Origin: Providencia vermicola
Lineage (GTDB): Bacteria; Pseudomonadota; Gammaproteobacteria; Enterobacterales; Enterobacteriaceae
Reading direction: 5' to 3'
Length of the DNA: 64,000 bases
Assembly (NCBI RefSeq): GCF_010748935.1
Contig: NZ_CP048796.1
Span: 1,677,001-1,741,000, forward strand
This document shows positions 32,036 through 40,134 of this stretch, one piece after another. The notes beneath the pieces are model-generated. The model made no database searches, was not told where the DNA came from, and saw only the letters and a program-made list of their open reading frames with translations. Position 1 is the stretch's first letter. Every line of letters begins with the position of its first letter. The translations under genes were made by a program, and so were the position numbers.

Positions 32036-32704
32036 TTAGTGATAGCGAGCCTTTTTAGCAAGGTAATCACCGATCATTTGCATTCCTTGCACAATAATAA
32101 CCAATGTGACTACGGTGATTGCCATCGCCACGTTGTCAAAACGTTGGTAACCATAATTGAGCGCGAGATCGCCTACACCACCACCGCCAACGGCGCCTGC
32201 CATTGCGGTTGCGCCAACTAAAGTAATACTTGCTGCGGTTAGGCTAAGGATTAATGAGGACTTCGCTTCCGGTAAAATAAAATGCCAAACAATTTGCCAA
32301 TTAGTGGCACCCATTGAATCCGCGGCTTCAATGATCCCAGAATGAACGCTTAACAGCGAGTTTTCGATTAAACGTGCAGTATAAGGGGCGATATAAATAA
32401 CAAGCGGTACGATCGCCGCGGTGGTGCCAATTGAAGTTCCAACCATAAAGCGTGTTAATGGGATCATCGCCACCAGTAAGATGATAAAAGGTAATGAACG
32501 AATGGTATTGATCATTGGATTAAGAATGCGATAAATCCATTTATTTTCCCAAATCCCATCTGGGCGGGTCACGACAAGCAAAATGCCCAGTAAAATACCC
32601 AATAATGAGCCTATCACCAGCGCAATAGAAACCATGGTGAATGTTTCAGACATAGCAAGTAAAAACTGCTTACTTGTTAATGCGGTATCAAACCATTGTG
32701 TCAT
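32036..32704 (-). CDS. Methionine-type (MetI-like) ABC transporter permease
   Basis: Inner-membrane channel subunit of a MetNIQ-class importer. The 222-residue protein has about five membrane segments and the coupling loop EAADSMGATNWQIVWHFILPEAKSSLILSLTAASITLVG. The GTTAAIVPLVIYIAPYTARLIENSLLSV region is typical of MetI. Its start overlaps the stop of the ATPase gene by 4 bp (ATGA), so the two are co-translated. The association with a flavin monooxygenase and a CMD protein in the same operon suggests a substrate other than, or derived from, methionine. This is inferred from context. Confidence 0.88.
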   Translation of the reverse strand: MTQWFDTALTSKQFLLAMSETFTMVSIALVIGSLLGILLGILLVVTRPDGIWENKWIYRILNPMINTIRSLPFIILLVAMIPLTRFMVGTSIGTTAAIVPLVIYIAPYTARLIENSLLSVHSGIIEAADSMGATNWQIVWHFILPEAKSSLILSLTAASITLVGATAMAGAVGGGGVGDLALNYGYQRFDNVAMAITVVTLVIIVQGMQMIGDYLAKKARYH

Positions 32705-33714
32705 AGAACCCCCTTGCTAACAGCAACACCACGCTGGCGTAAAAACTCAACACCTTGATGAATATTTTCGTTGTCACCAATCAGTTGTACAAACATACTG
32801 CCAAGCACGACGCCACTGATTTCCTTCATATTGGCAAATAAAATATTAATTTTAATTTTATCTTGTAAGATCAGTTCATTCACAACAGGTTGTTGAGCTG
32901 AACTTCCTAAGAACTCCAAGCGATAAATATTATTTTGATGCTCTAAATTGTGGAGAACACGTTCAGGTATCTCTTCATTGAGGACGGTGCGAACAAATTT
33001 TTGGGTGGTTGGATGTTGTGGATTCGAAAATATCTCTAACACAGTACCTTCTTCGACGATACGTCCCGCCTCCATCACCGCAACGCGATGACAAACTTGT
33101 TCAATCACCTCCATTTCGTGCGTCACCAGTAAAATCGTGATTTTTTGCTCACGATTAATCTTTTTGAGTAAGGATAAAATTGAAAGTGTTGTTTGTGGGT
33201 CTAGCGCCGACGTAGCTTCATCACACAAGAGAATTTTAGGATTATTAATTAATGCACGAGCTATACCCACCCGTTGCTTTTGTCCTCCTGAAAGCTGTCC
33301 CGGATATTGGTGTTTTTTATCACTGAGCTCAACATAAGCTAAAATATCATCAACTCGCCGCTCAATGTCTTTTTTACTAACGCCAGAGAGTAACAGTGGC
33401 ATCGCAATATTTTGAGCAACAGTTTTGGTTTCTAGTAAATTAAAGTGTTGAAAAATCATCCCAATACTTTTTTTATGATCGCGAATTTCAGATGCACTAT
33501 GATGAGCAATGTTTTGCCCATTAATGACCACTTCACCAGATGTTGGTTTTTCTAGCTGATTCACTAAACGAATCAATGAGCTTTTGCCCGCACCGCTGTA
33601 ACCAATAAAGCCAAAAATATCACCTTCATTGATTTGCAAATTAACGTCTTGTAGAGCCGTGAGGGAGTGTCCTTCCTTCTGGTATATCTTTTGAATATTT
33701 TGAAACCTAATCAT
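32701..33714 (-). CDS. Methionine-type (MetN-like) ABC transporter ATPase with NIL domain
   Basis: Cytoplasmic ATPase of a MetNIQ-class importer. Walker A is GYSGAGKSSLIR (about residues 37-48), the signature is [15 protein letters not shown], Walker B is ILLCDEATSALD, and the switch histidine is in LLVTHEMEV. The C-terminal NIL domain (about residues 265-337, FLGSSAQQPVVNELIL...SGVVLGSMFVQLIG), which senses cytoplasmic methionine in E. coli MetN, is retained. It starts 3 bp after the FAD monooxygenase stop and overlaps the permease gene, so the four genes form one transcription unit. Confidence 0.9.
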   Translation of the reverse strand: MIRFQNIQKIYQKEGHSLTALQDVNLQINEGDIFGFIGYSGAGKSSLIRLVNQLEKPTSGEVVINGQNIAHHSASEIRDHKKSIGMIFQHFNLLETKTVAQNIAMPLLLSGVSKKDIERRVDDILAYVELSDKKHQYPGQLSGGQKQRVGIARALINNPKILLCDEATSALDPQTTLSILSLLKKINREQKITILLVTHEMEVIEQVCHRVAVMEAGRIVEEGTVLEIFSNPQHPTTQKFVRTVLNEEIPERVLHNLEHQNNIYRLEFLGSSAQQPVVNELILQDKIKINILFANMKEISGVVLGSMFVQLIGDNENIHQGVEFLRQRGVAVSKGVL

Positions 33715-33717
33715 ATG

Positions 33718-35178
33718 TCACCCCACATGATTCGTTTGCTTGACGCGTTGCTGATAAGGCAACGCAGGCTGCCATTCATCACCAAGTAATTCGGCTTCAG
33801 TACTCTGTTTTACTTGTTGTAAGTGCTGCTCGTGGTAAGCGAGATACAATTTAGCGGCGATATGTTCCGCCAACTTTTGGGCGCTAGTATTGGTATTGGG
33901 GATCAAGCCAATCATGGGGCCCATACTTAAGGAGGCGGCTAAATTAAAGCAGTAGATATTGCTGAGTTCTGGTAAGTCACATTCCGCTTTCGGCAGGAAT
34001 TCAAAATGCCCGCCTAAATAAGGGTAGGCGCTAAACTCGGCATTCTGTTCTTCGTTTGGTGGGGTATACATATCTGCCCATGTTCTAATAAAAGGAGCAA
34101 TGTTGCTAAACGCGTTGTGTCGCTGCCAGTTAATGCGGTAACCAGTCGCTAAGATCAAATAATCAACGACGTAATTACCGGTTGTCGTCGAGATATGTAA
34201 TTTATTGTCTTTGACATCAATCTGTTTAATTTGAGTATCGAAATTAAAGTAAGCATTGTCATGACGAGAAACTCTTAGCGTACTGCCGTGTGGAGCCGGT
34301 GTTTTCGCTTTAACGACATAATCACTGTAATGCCATTTTTGTGCATCGGTTAGGTGCTCATAAGCTTGGGTGAAGCCAGGGTTGCCAGCGACTTTACCGC
34401 GATTGACTCTGGGCATATCTTTAGCGCGGATCAGTAATTCGACCGAACGCGCACCATGCTCAAGGGCGGTTGCTGAACTATCCATTGCCCCCGCGCTATA
34501 ACCAACAACGGCGATATCTAATCCATCAAAGCGACTATAGTCGCTACCTGCATAAGAGTGTTCCCAGTAACGATGAGGAATGCCATCCATAAAATCAGGA
34601 ATATTGGGTTCACTAAAGGATTCCATCCCCGTTGCTAGGATCACATGTTGTGCCTGATATTGCTGTTGCCCATGATGAGTTTGGAAAGTCAGTATGCAAC
34701 CTTGCGAATTGAGTTGAGTATCGATTAATTGATACTCATTTAACACCGTGGGTGCGGTCATTTTTTTAAACCATTGTAAGTATTCATCCCATTGTAAGCG
34801 TGGAATTTTATCGAGAGCTTCCCATGCATCAGTACCAAACTGAGCTTTAAACCATGCTTGAAACGTTAACGAGGGGGAAGCGAGCGCTGGACCAACAACA
34901 TGTTTTGGTGAGCGTAATGTTTCCATCAAAGCAGGCTGTTTCCAAGGACCTTCGTTGCCTTCTGGCGCTTGATCAAAAACAATTGCTTCAACACCTTGTA
35001 ATTTAAGAGCAAATGCGGCAGTAATCCCGGACATTCCTGCACCGATAATCGCGACATCTAGTTGATGATTATCCGTAGAGTTTGGGGATAATGACCAGCG
35101 GTTAAGGGGTAAATTAAGATATTGTAGGTCTTGAATAATGTGTTCTTCCAAAGCCTTTAAGCCATTTAACTGTTTCAT
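33718..35178 (-). CDS. FAD/NAD(P)-binding monooxygenase-like oxidoreductase
   Basis: Flavoprotein of the flavin-containing or Baeyer-Villiger monooxygenase type. A Rossmann FAD motif is visible as DVAIIGAGMSGITAAFAL (about residues 42-60), a second nucleotide-binding motif as DIAVVGYSAGAMDSSATALEHGA (about residue 190), and the ATG-rich segment HVILATGMESFSEP and YLILATGYRINW. Length is 486. ATG 35178 is selected because GGAA precedes it by about 8 nt; the frame from 35208 overlaps the upstream gene. The operon context (CMD protein upstream, importer downstream) suggests oxidation of the imported compound, but the substrate is unknown. Confidence 0.85.
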   Translation of the reverse strand: MKQLNGLKALEEHIIQDLQYLNLPLNRWSLSPNSTDNHQLDVAIIGAGMSGITAAFALKLQGVEAIVFDQAPEGNEGPWKQPALMETLRSPKHVVGPALASPSLTFQAWFKAQFGTDAWEALDKIPRLQWDEYLQWFKKMTAPTVLNEYQLIDTQLNSQGCILTFQTHHGQQQYQAQHVILATGMESFSEPNIPDFMDGIPHRYWEHSYAGSDYSRFDGLDIAVVGYSAGAMDSSATALEHGARSVELLIRAKDMPRVNRGKVAGNPGFTQAYEHLTDAQKWHYSDYVVKAKTPAPHGSTLRVSRHDNAYFNFDTQIKQIDVKDNKLHISTTTGNYVVDYLILATGYRINWQRHNAFSNIAPFIRTWADMYTPPNEEQNAEFSAYPYLGGHFEFLPKAECDLPELSNIYCFNLAASLSMGPMIGLIPNTNTSAQKLAEHIAAKLYLAYHEQHLQQVKQSTEAELLGDEWQPALPYQQRVKQTNHVG

Positions 35179-35182
35179 AAAC

Positions 35183-36319
35183 TTATTCCTTGTCTTGCGT
35201 GACTTCAAAAGGCTCGCCTAAAGACAGCATCAGACGGTTCGCCCAAGAGAAAAAGGCGGTTGATTGAATAAGATCGAGAAGCTCCAACTCAGTCAGTCCG
35301 AGCTGACGAAGGGTATTAACGTGCTGAGGAGTCGCCTGTATTGGTGTTGCCGAGAGTGAGGCCGCTAAGTCAGTTATTGCTGTTAAGCGTGCATCATAGC
35401 CATTAGCTAAAACGTCTCCCGCTGGTGTTGCGAGTAACCTTGCTACATCGGTTTGGCGATCCTTAGCATATTGGCTTGCTTTACGCGCATGCACCGAAGC
35501 ACAATAGATACAACCGTTAACTTTACTCACAACAGCCGCAGCAAATTCGCGTTCCCAGCGAGGTAAGCCATTAGCGGTATAAAAAATATCACGATCAATC
35601 ATCGTACGTATTTCTAAGATGTTGCTGTGGTGAGCAAGCAGTAAAAAATATTCGGAATTGAGTTGGCCAAATTTTTTCATCACTTGTGCTTCATCAGCAG
35701 TAAGGCTGTGTTTATCACGAGCCTGCAACCAAGCCTCCCAGCCTAGTTGTTCTTGCGTGAAAGCGACTGGCGACGGTCTGCCTTGATGAGTGAGAGGATG
35801 GTTGTTCCAAGGGCCAGCCGTAATAGGTTCAGCTTGGTTACTGGTTGCACTTGCATCATGCAGCAATTTCAACCCTTCAATTAAGCGAGCTTGGTAAGTC
35901 ACAAAGGTGACTAGCTGAGCTAGCAAAATAATATCTTGCTCATTCCATCCGCTTTCTATTAGCGAATGAATAAGCTGATAGTGCGTTTGTTTTGGATGAC
36001 TAACCAAGGTTTCTACATACTTTGTAGCAGCTTTAAGTGCTGGAGTATCGAGAGCAGGTGAACGTTGTGCTAATAGCTGATGATAAAAATCAGCTAACGC
36101 TGGACTGCCTGTTTGCTCGGCAACAAAACGAGCCAATAAAAATTTAACGTCACCGGTTAATTGTGTCGAGGGAGCAGAAAAAATCGCTTCAAAAGCAGCT
36201 TGAGTATTTTCTGTCGTGTTTAAACGTTTCTTTCTAGCTTCAGCTAGCGTAGATTCTGGTGTTAGGTTTATTAGCGCATTAACTAAATCGTAATTTAAAA
36301 TAGGCATCTTATAACTCAC
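35183..36319 (-). CDS. Two-domain CMD/alkylhydroperoxidase-like protein
   Basis: A 378-residue protein with two AhpD/carboxymuconolactone-decarboxylase-like halves. The C-terminal half (about residues 190-378) contains the CXXC motif in NGCIYCASVHARKAS with the preceding WEREFAAAVVSKV; it matches the alkylhydroperoxidase subgroup called perox_Avi_7169. The N-terminal half (about residues 1-165) resembles the separate CMD subgroup Avi_7170 (PESTLAEARKKRLN...LTGDVKFLLARFVAEQTG) and lacks the CXXC. In other bacteria these are often two adjacent genes, so this looks like a natural fusion. It is the first gene of the operon leading to the monooxygenase and MetN/MetI-like genes, and is divergent from the MetQ-like lipoprotein. 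Confidence 0.8.
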   Translation of the reverse strand: MSYKMPILNYDLVNALINLTPESTLAEARKKRLNTTENTQAAFEAIFSAPSTQLTGDVKFLLARFVAEQTGSPALADFYHQLLAQRSPALDTPALKAATKYVETLVSHPKQTHYQLIHSLIESGWNEQDIILLAQLVTFVTYQARLIEGLKLLHDASATSNQAEPITAGPWNNHPLTHQGRPSPVAFTQEQLGWEAWLQARDKHSLTADEAQVMKKFGQLNSEYFLLLAHHSNILEIRTMIDRDIFYTANGLPRWEREFAAAVVSKVNGCIYCASVHARKASQYAKDRQTDVARLLATPAGDVLANGYDARLTAITDLAASLSATPIQATPQHVNTLRQLGLTELELLDLIQSTAFFSWANRLMLSLGEPFEVTQDKE

Positions 36320-36393
36320 TTTTTTTTAACGTTTTTATCCTCTCCATTACATCTCAAGCAGATGGTTATTCGAACGAACAAATTATTATATTT

Positions 36394-36450
36394 TTATAAC
36401 TATAAGTTATAAAAGAGGTTATATATATTCTTTTTGTATTAAGTTATAAC
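36394..36450. promoter_or_regulatory. Palindromic operator candidate between divergent importer genes
   Basis: A perfect palindrome TTATAACT-ATA-AGTTATAA (36394-36412) and a further AGTTATAAC (36442-36450) lie in the 200-bp divergent region. The repeated, self-complementary GTTATAAC core suggests a repressor or activator site shared by both directions. It does not resemble the MetJ box AGACGTCT. Confidence 0.4.
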
Positions 36451-36520
36451 GAGATGATCTAAATAGGATGTAAAAAATATGATTATACTGACCACATTAT
36501 TGACACAGGGTCGTAACATC

Positions 36521-37366
36521 ATGTTGAAACAAAAAATAAAACTTTTATCACTAATGGGTATTGTGGTTATCGCGTTAGCGGCATGTAATGATAATAATGA
36601 AAAGGGTAACCCCAATAAGAAAGAAATAACGATTGGCTTTGGTGTTGGTAATTATATCGACCAAGTCGAAAAAGGTGTTGTGCCTATTTTGGAGAAGAAA
36701 GGCTATAAAGTGAATTTACGTCAATTCTCTCAAAATAGACAAATTAACCCTGCTTTTGAAGAAGGCTCAATTGATGCGTCAGTGAACCAAAGTCGTGCAT
36801 ATATGGAAGCCTATAATAAGAAAAATAATATTAATATGGTGGCATTGACTGATTCGCCTAGTGCACCACAAAGTTTGCGTTCGAATAAACATAAATCTCT
36901 TGATGAAGTCAAAGACGGTATGATCGTCGCTTTATCAAATGACCCCGTGAATGCTGAACGTGGGGCTCGTATTTTAGAAGAATTAGGTTGGATTAAAATT
37001 AAACCTAATGTCAGTACATTGACATTTAGCGTTAATGATATCGAACCGGCTAAATATCGTTTAGATATTCGAGAAACAGATGCAGCACAAGGGTTACGCT
37101 TATTAGATGACGTTGATTTCGTTGTTGTTAATGGTAACTATGTTGCAAGTGCTGGACAACGAATTGCAGATGGATTAGTCGTCGAAAACTCACCATTAGA
37201 ACACCGAGTGATTGTGACCGTGATGCAAGATGATGTGAATTCACAGTGGGCGAAAGACTTAAAAGAAGCATTCGAATCAAAAGAATACGCAGATTATATT
37301 CGCTCCCAACGTATTTATGATGGCTTTATTGAGCCTCAAGCATGGGCCTCTTATCCAAAACCCTAG
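36521..37366 (+). CDS. Methionine-type (MetQ/NlpA-like) substrate-binding lipoprotein
   Basis: Predicted solute receptor of the divergent MetN/MetI-like importer. A lipoprotein signal peptide MLKQKIKLLSLMGIVVIALAAC ends in the lipobox LAAC (abbreviated residues; Cys at about residue 22). The mature region has the NlpA-family pattern ITIGFGVGNYIDQVEK, DASVNQSRAYMEAYNKK, and the VALSNDPVNAERGARILEELGWI motif shared with MetQ. ATG 36521 is chosen because it gives a normal signal length; ATG 36479 would prefix 14 extra residues. It is transcribed away from the other importer genes, and is followed by a good terminator. Confidence 0.85.
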   Translation: MLKQKIKLLSLMGIVVIALAACNDNNEKGNPNKKEITIGFGVGNYIDQVEKGVVPILEKKGYKVNLRQFSQNRQINPAFEEGSIDASVNQSRAYMEAYNKKNNINMVALTDSPSAPQSLRSNKHKSLDEVKDGMIVALSNDPVNAERGARILEELGWIKIKPNVSTLTFSVNDIEPAKYRLDIRETDAAQGLRLLDDVDFVVVNGNYVASAGQRIADGLVVENSPLEHRVIVTVMQDDVNSQWAKDLKEAFESKEYADYIRSQRIYDGFIEPQAWASYPKP

Positions 37367-37398
37367 TCTTTTTATGATGTTTAACATTGTTATTTATT

Positions 37399-37432
37399 AC
37401 CACCTAATATCCTATTAGGTGGTTTTATTTTA
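37399..37432 (+). terminator. Terminator after the MetQ-like gene
   Basis: Perfect 11-bp stem ACCACCTAATA / TATTAGGTGGT with a 3-nt loop, followed by TTTATTTTAT. It lies about 33 bp after the stop codon. Confidence 0.8.
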
Positions 37433-37577
37433 TCTCGATGACCCTGTTAGCCACTAAAATTTAATATGAAAATTTTTCTTATTATCGATATGGACAAAAG
37501 GGTGTTTTTGGTTAATTAATAACATAAGCAAACTGAAAATAAAAAAATGTAATAGCGATATCATCAGGGGAACCGTT

Positions 37578-38315
37578 ATGACGAATGAACTTATCACAGC
37601 ACTCAATCTATTAAAGTCAAAAACATGGATTGATTTAACACACGCTTTCGATAAAGATTCTCCCCATTTTTTTATGTTTGAATCAGCAAACTTTAAGACA
37701 CTATTTGATTATCAAGATGGCTTTTTTGCACAACAATTTACCTTTCCTGGGCAATATGGCACACATATTGATGCTCCATGTCATTTTGTACAAGGAAAAC
37801 GTTACTTGCATGAACTTGAGCTAAAGGAGTTAGTGTTACCCTTGATTGTTATCGACCAGTCAGCAAGAGCAAAACAAGATCCTAATTTTGCCTTTTCACG
37901 AGAAGATGCCCTTAATTTTGAAGCGGAACATGGAAAAATAGAGCCTGAAACGTTTGTTGCGTTACGCACTGATTGGAGCCATCGCTGGCCATCACAGCAA
38001 GCAATGGAGAATAAAAACGCGGAAGGCCATAATCAAATCCCAGGATGGGGAATGGATGCATTGAAGTTTTTATTTGAAGAAAGAGGCGTAAAAGCGATCG
38101 GCCATGAAACTTTTGATACCGATGCAGCGAAAGATTTCCGTCACAATAATGCGCTATTAGGTGAATATTATGTCTTAGAACAAGACACCTATCAGATTGA
38201 ATTAATGACTAACTTAGATAAATTGCCAACGCGTGGCGCGGTTATTTTCAATTTGGTTGCTAAACCTAACAATGCAAGTGGTTTCCCTGTTCGCTCTTTT
38301 GCTATTTTGCCATAA
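37578..38315 (+). CDS. Cyclase / kynurenine formamidase-like family protein
   Basis: Member of the putative cyclase family (PF04199) that includes bacterial kynurenine formamidase and isatin hydrolase, which hydrolyse cyclic amides or esters with metal help. The signature QYGTHIDAPCHFV is visible near residue 55, preceded by DLTHAFDKDSPHF near residue 20, and GHETFDTDA near residue 175. Length is 245. It heads a likely unit with the SDR and MoaF-family genes on the same strand. Substrate is unknown. Confidence 0.8.
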   Translation: MTNELITALNLLKSKTWIDLTHAFDKDSPHFFMFESANFKTLFDYQDGFFAQQFTFPGQYGTHIDAPCHFVQGKRYLHELELKELVLPLIVIDQSARAKQDPNFAFSREDALNFEAEHGKIEPETFVALRTDWSHRWPSQQAMENKNAEGHNQIPGWGMDALKFLFEERGVKAIGHETFDTDAAKDFRHNNALLGEYYVLEQDTYQIELMTNLDKLPTRGAVIFNLVAKPNNASGFPVRSFAILP

Positions 38316-38505
38316 ATCATTTTCTCTCTATCAGCCTGTATCTGTTCTTAAACAGGCTGATAACCCCTCTTAATATTCACAAAAGTCATTATCTATCTTG
38401 CACTTCAGCGCATATCGTCCCTTAGGTCGATAGTCAAGCAAAGTTATTTCTATCTATATTAATACTCGAATTAACTTTATTTTAACAAATGCTGGTGGGG
38501 GTTGG

Positions 38506-39285
38506 ATGAATTCAAGAACCGTAATCATTACCGGTGGGGGAACTGGAATTGGTGCCGCATGCGCGCAGGTGTTTGCAGAGCAAGGTGATAACGTATTGAT
38601 TGTTGGACGACGTCCAGAACCGTTACAAGCCGTTGCTGCTCGTACCGGAGCGATTGCCATCGTCGCCGATGTGTCGACTGGAGACTCATGGAATGAAACC
38701 ATCTTACCGCAAATCAAACAGCATACAGATGCTATCGATGTTTTGATTTGTAATGCGGGCGGAATGGGGCTAGGCCGAGTGGAAGATATGAATGACCAAC
38801 AATGGCACCAAGGAATGAAAGCGAATCTCGACAGTGCTTTTGCCAGTGTTCGTGGCTGCTTACCATCGTTGATACAGCGTCGCGGTAATGTCCTTTTTGT
38901 TGGTTCGCTTGCCTCTTTAGCCGCAGGACCAGAGGCCTGTGGGTATGTGACAGCAAAGCATGCGTTAATTGGGCTAATGCGCTCTGTCGCACGTGATTAT
39001 GGTCGTCAAGGCGTTAGAGCAAATGCAATTTGTCCGGGCTGGGTAAGAACACCAATGGCAGACGAAGAGATGCAACCTTTGATGGAACAACATCAATTCA
39101 CGTTGGATGAAGCCTACCAGTATGTATGCCGAGATGTTCCCTTACAGCGTCCTGCTAGCGCACATGAAGTTGCATTAGCGTGTCGATTCTTGTGCTCTGC
39201 GGATGCTTCTATGATTACCGGTGCAGCACTCGTTATCGACGGTGGTGCGGCTGTTGTTGACCTACCTACACTGGCTTTTACCTAA
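38506..39285 (+). CDS. Short-chain dehydrogenase/reductase (SDR)
   Basis: Classical SDR of 259 residues, NAD(P)-dependent oxidoreductase. The cofactor motif is VIITGGGTGIGAACAQVFAEQG (about residues 6-27), the central NAGG motif is near residue 84, the catalytic serine region reads NVLFVGSLASLAAG, and the YVTAK active-site motif lies near residue 148, with CPGWVRTPMADEE after it. It is 9 bp before the MoaF-family gene, so the two are co-transcribed. In Klebsiella the monoamine-regulon moaF gene is also preceded by an SDR-like gene; this is recalled, not checked. Confidence 0.85.
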   Translation: MNSRTVIITGGGTGIGAACAQVFAEQGDNVLIVGRRPEPLQAVAARTGAIAIVADVSTGDSWNETILPQIKQHTDAIDVLICNAGGMGLGRVEDMNDQQWHQGMKANLDSAFASVRGCLPSLIQRRGNVLFVGSLASLAAGPEACGYVTAKHALIGLMRSVARDYGRQGVRANAICPGWVRTPMADEEMQPLMEQHQFTLDEAYQYVCRDVPLQRPASAHEVALACRFLCSADASMITGAALVIDGGAAVVDLPTLAFT

Positions 39286-39294
39286 GGAGTTATT

Positions 39295-40089
39295 ATGATT
39301 GAAGAAGTGGCCTTTATCCAAGTTGGCGCATTATCTGATGGATTTGCACCTGATAGCTATATATTAGATACCAATAATCAACTAACAGGTAAAACATTCC
39401 AATTAACGTTTGCCGAGACAGCAGCTCAGGAAACAATCTCTTTTCCAACCGAGCAACAAATAGAATGGCAAGGTGTGGTACGTGATTGTCGTATCACCTC
39501 AATTCGTGAAGGCATTTATTTTATTAATTTTATTTCACCAGAAGATTGGCGTACAAGTATTACGATCATTATTAATGAAGCAGAGGATAATTGCGTATTA
39601 GTGCGGGGCACGCTTCCCACTGAACAAGATATCCGTATGTCAGCTTTTACAAAAGTCGAACAAAATCAACCCTTGACAGACGTTGATGTCGATATTCATT
39701 TTGGTAGTCTGAGTAATACTCAACATCCACTACCTGCTTATACTTCAGAGTTGATTGGTATGCGTAATATGTATACCTATAACCCTAAAGAGCGTTATGA
39801 ACATGTTTATTTAAATGAACAATTTTATGCGTGGCATTGTTTAGATGGCGTAGAAAAAGGATTGGCGGATGTTGATCGCTGCCATTATATAAAGGTATCC
39901 GACAATTTATATTTATTCATTTGGCGCGAAAAGATTATCCCAACGCTCGGTATTATTCTCATTGATTTACAAGGTATGAGAACGGATGGCGGAATTATGG
40001 GGTATCAAGATCAGGAATTTAGTTCAGTTAGCCTATTCCCCGTTGGGGCACATGCTACTATTTTAAATAAAACTCACTACCCTAAATAA
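39295..40089 (+). CDS. moaF: MoaF-family protein
   Basis: Member of the MoaF family (N- and C-terminal domains), first described in the Klebsiella monoamine regulon; the label of molybdenum cofactor biosynthesis protein F in databases is misleading. The N-terminal domain has a lipocalin-like beta pattern (QLTGKTFQLTFAE...). The C-terminal domain carries the strong signature YEHVYLNEQFYAWHCLDGVEKGLADVDRCHYIKV and YLFIWREKIIPTLGIILIDLQGMRTDG. The 264-residue length fits. It follows the SDR by 9 bp and is terminated by a strong hairpin. The biochemical role is unknown. Confidence 0.75.
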   Translation: MIEEVAFIQVGALSDGFAPDSYILDTNNQLTGKTFQLTFAETAAQETISFPTEQQIEWQGVVRDCRITSIREGIYFINFISPEDWRTSITIIINEAEDNCVLVRGTLPTEQDIRMSAFTKVEQNQPLTDVDVDIHFGSLSNTQHPLPAYTSELIGMRNMYTYNPKERYEHVYLNEQFYAWHCLDGVEKGLADVDRCHYIKVSDNLYLFIWREKIIPTLGIILIDLQGMRTDGGIMGYQDQEFSSVSLFPVGAHATILNKTHYPK

Positions 40090-40100
40090 GTATTCTATAG

Positions 40101-40134
40101 GCCACTCGCCGTAAACAGCGAGTGGCTTTTTTTT
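40101..40134 (+). terminator. Terminator after moaF
   Basis: Perfect 9-bp stem GCCACTCGC / GCGAGTGGC with an 8-nt loop and a run of eight T. The T-run touches the stop codon of the convergent permease gene, so the two 3' ends meet here. Confidence 0.9.

Noticed and set aside
36320-36520. MetJ box for the methionine-type importer
   Set aside because: No tandem AGACGTCT-like repeats were found in the divergent region.
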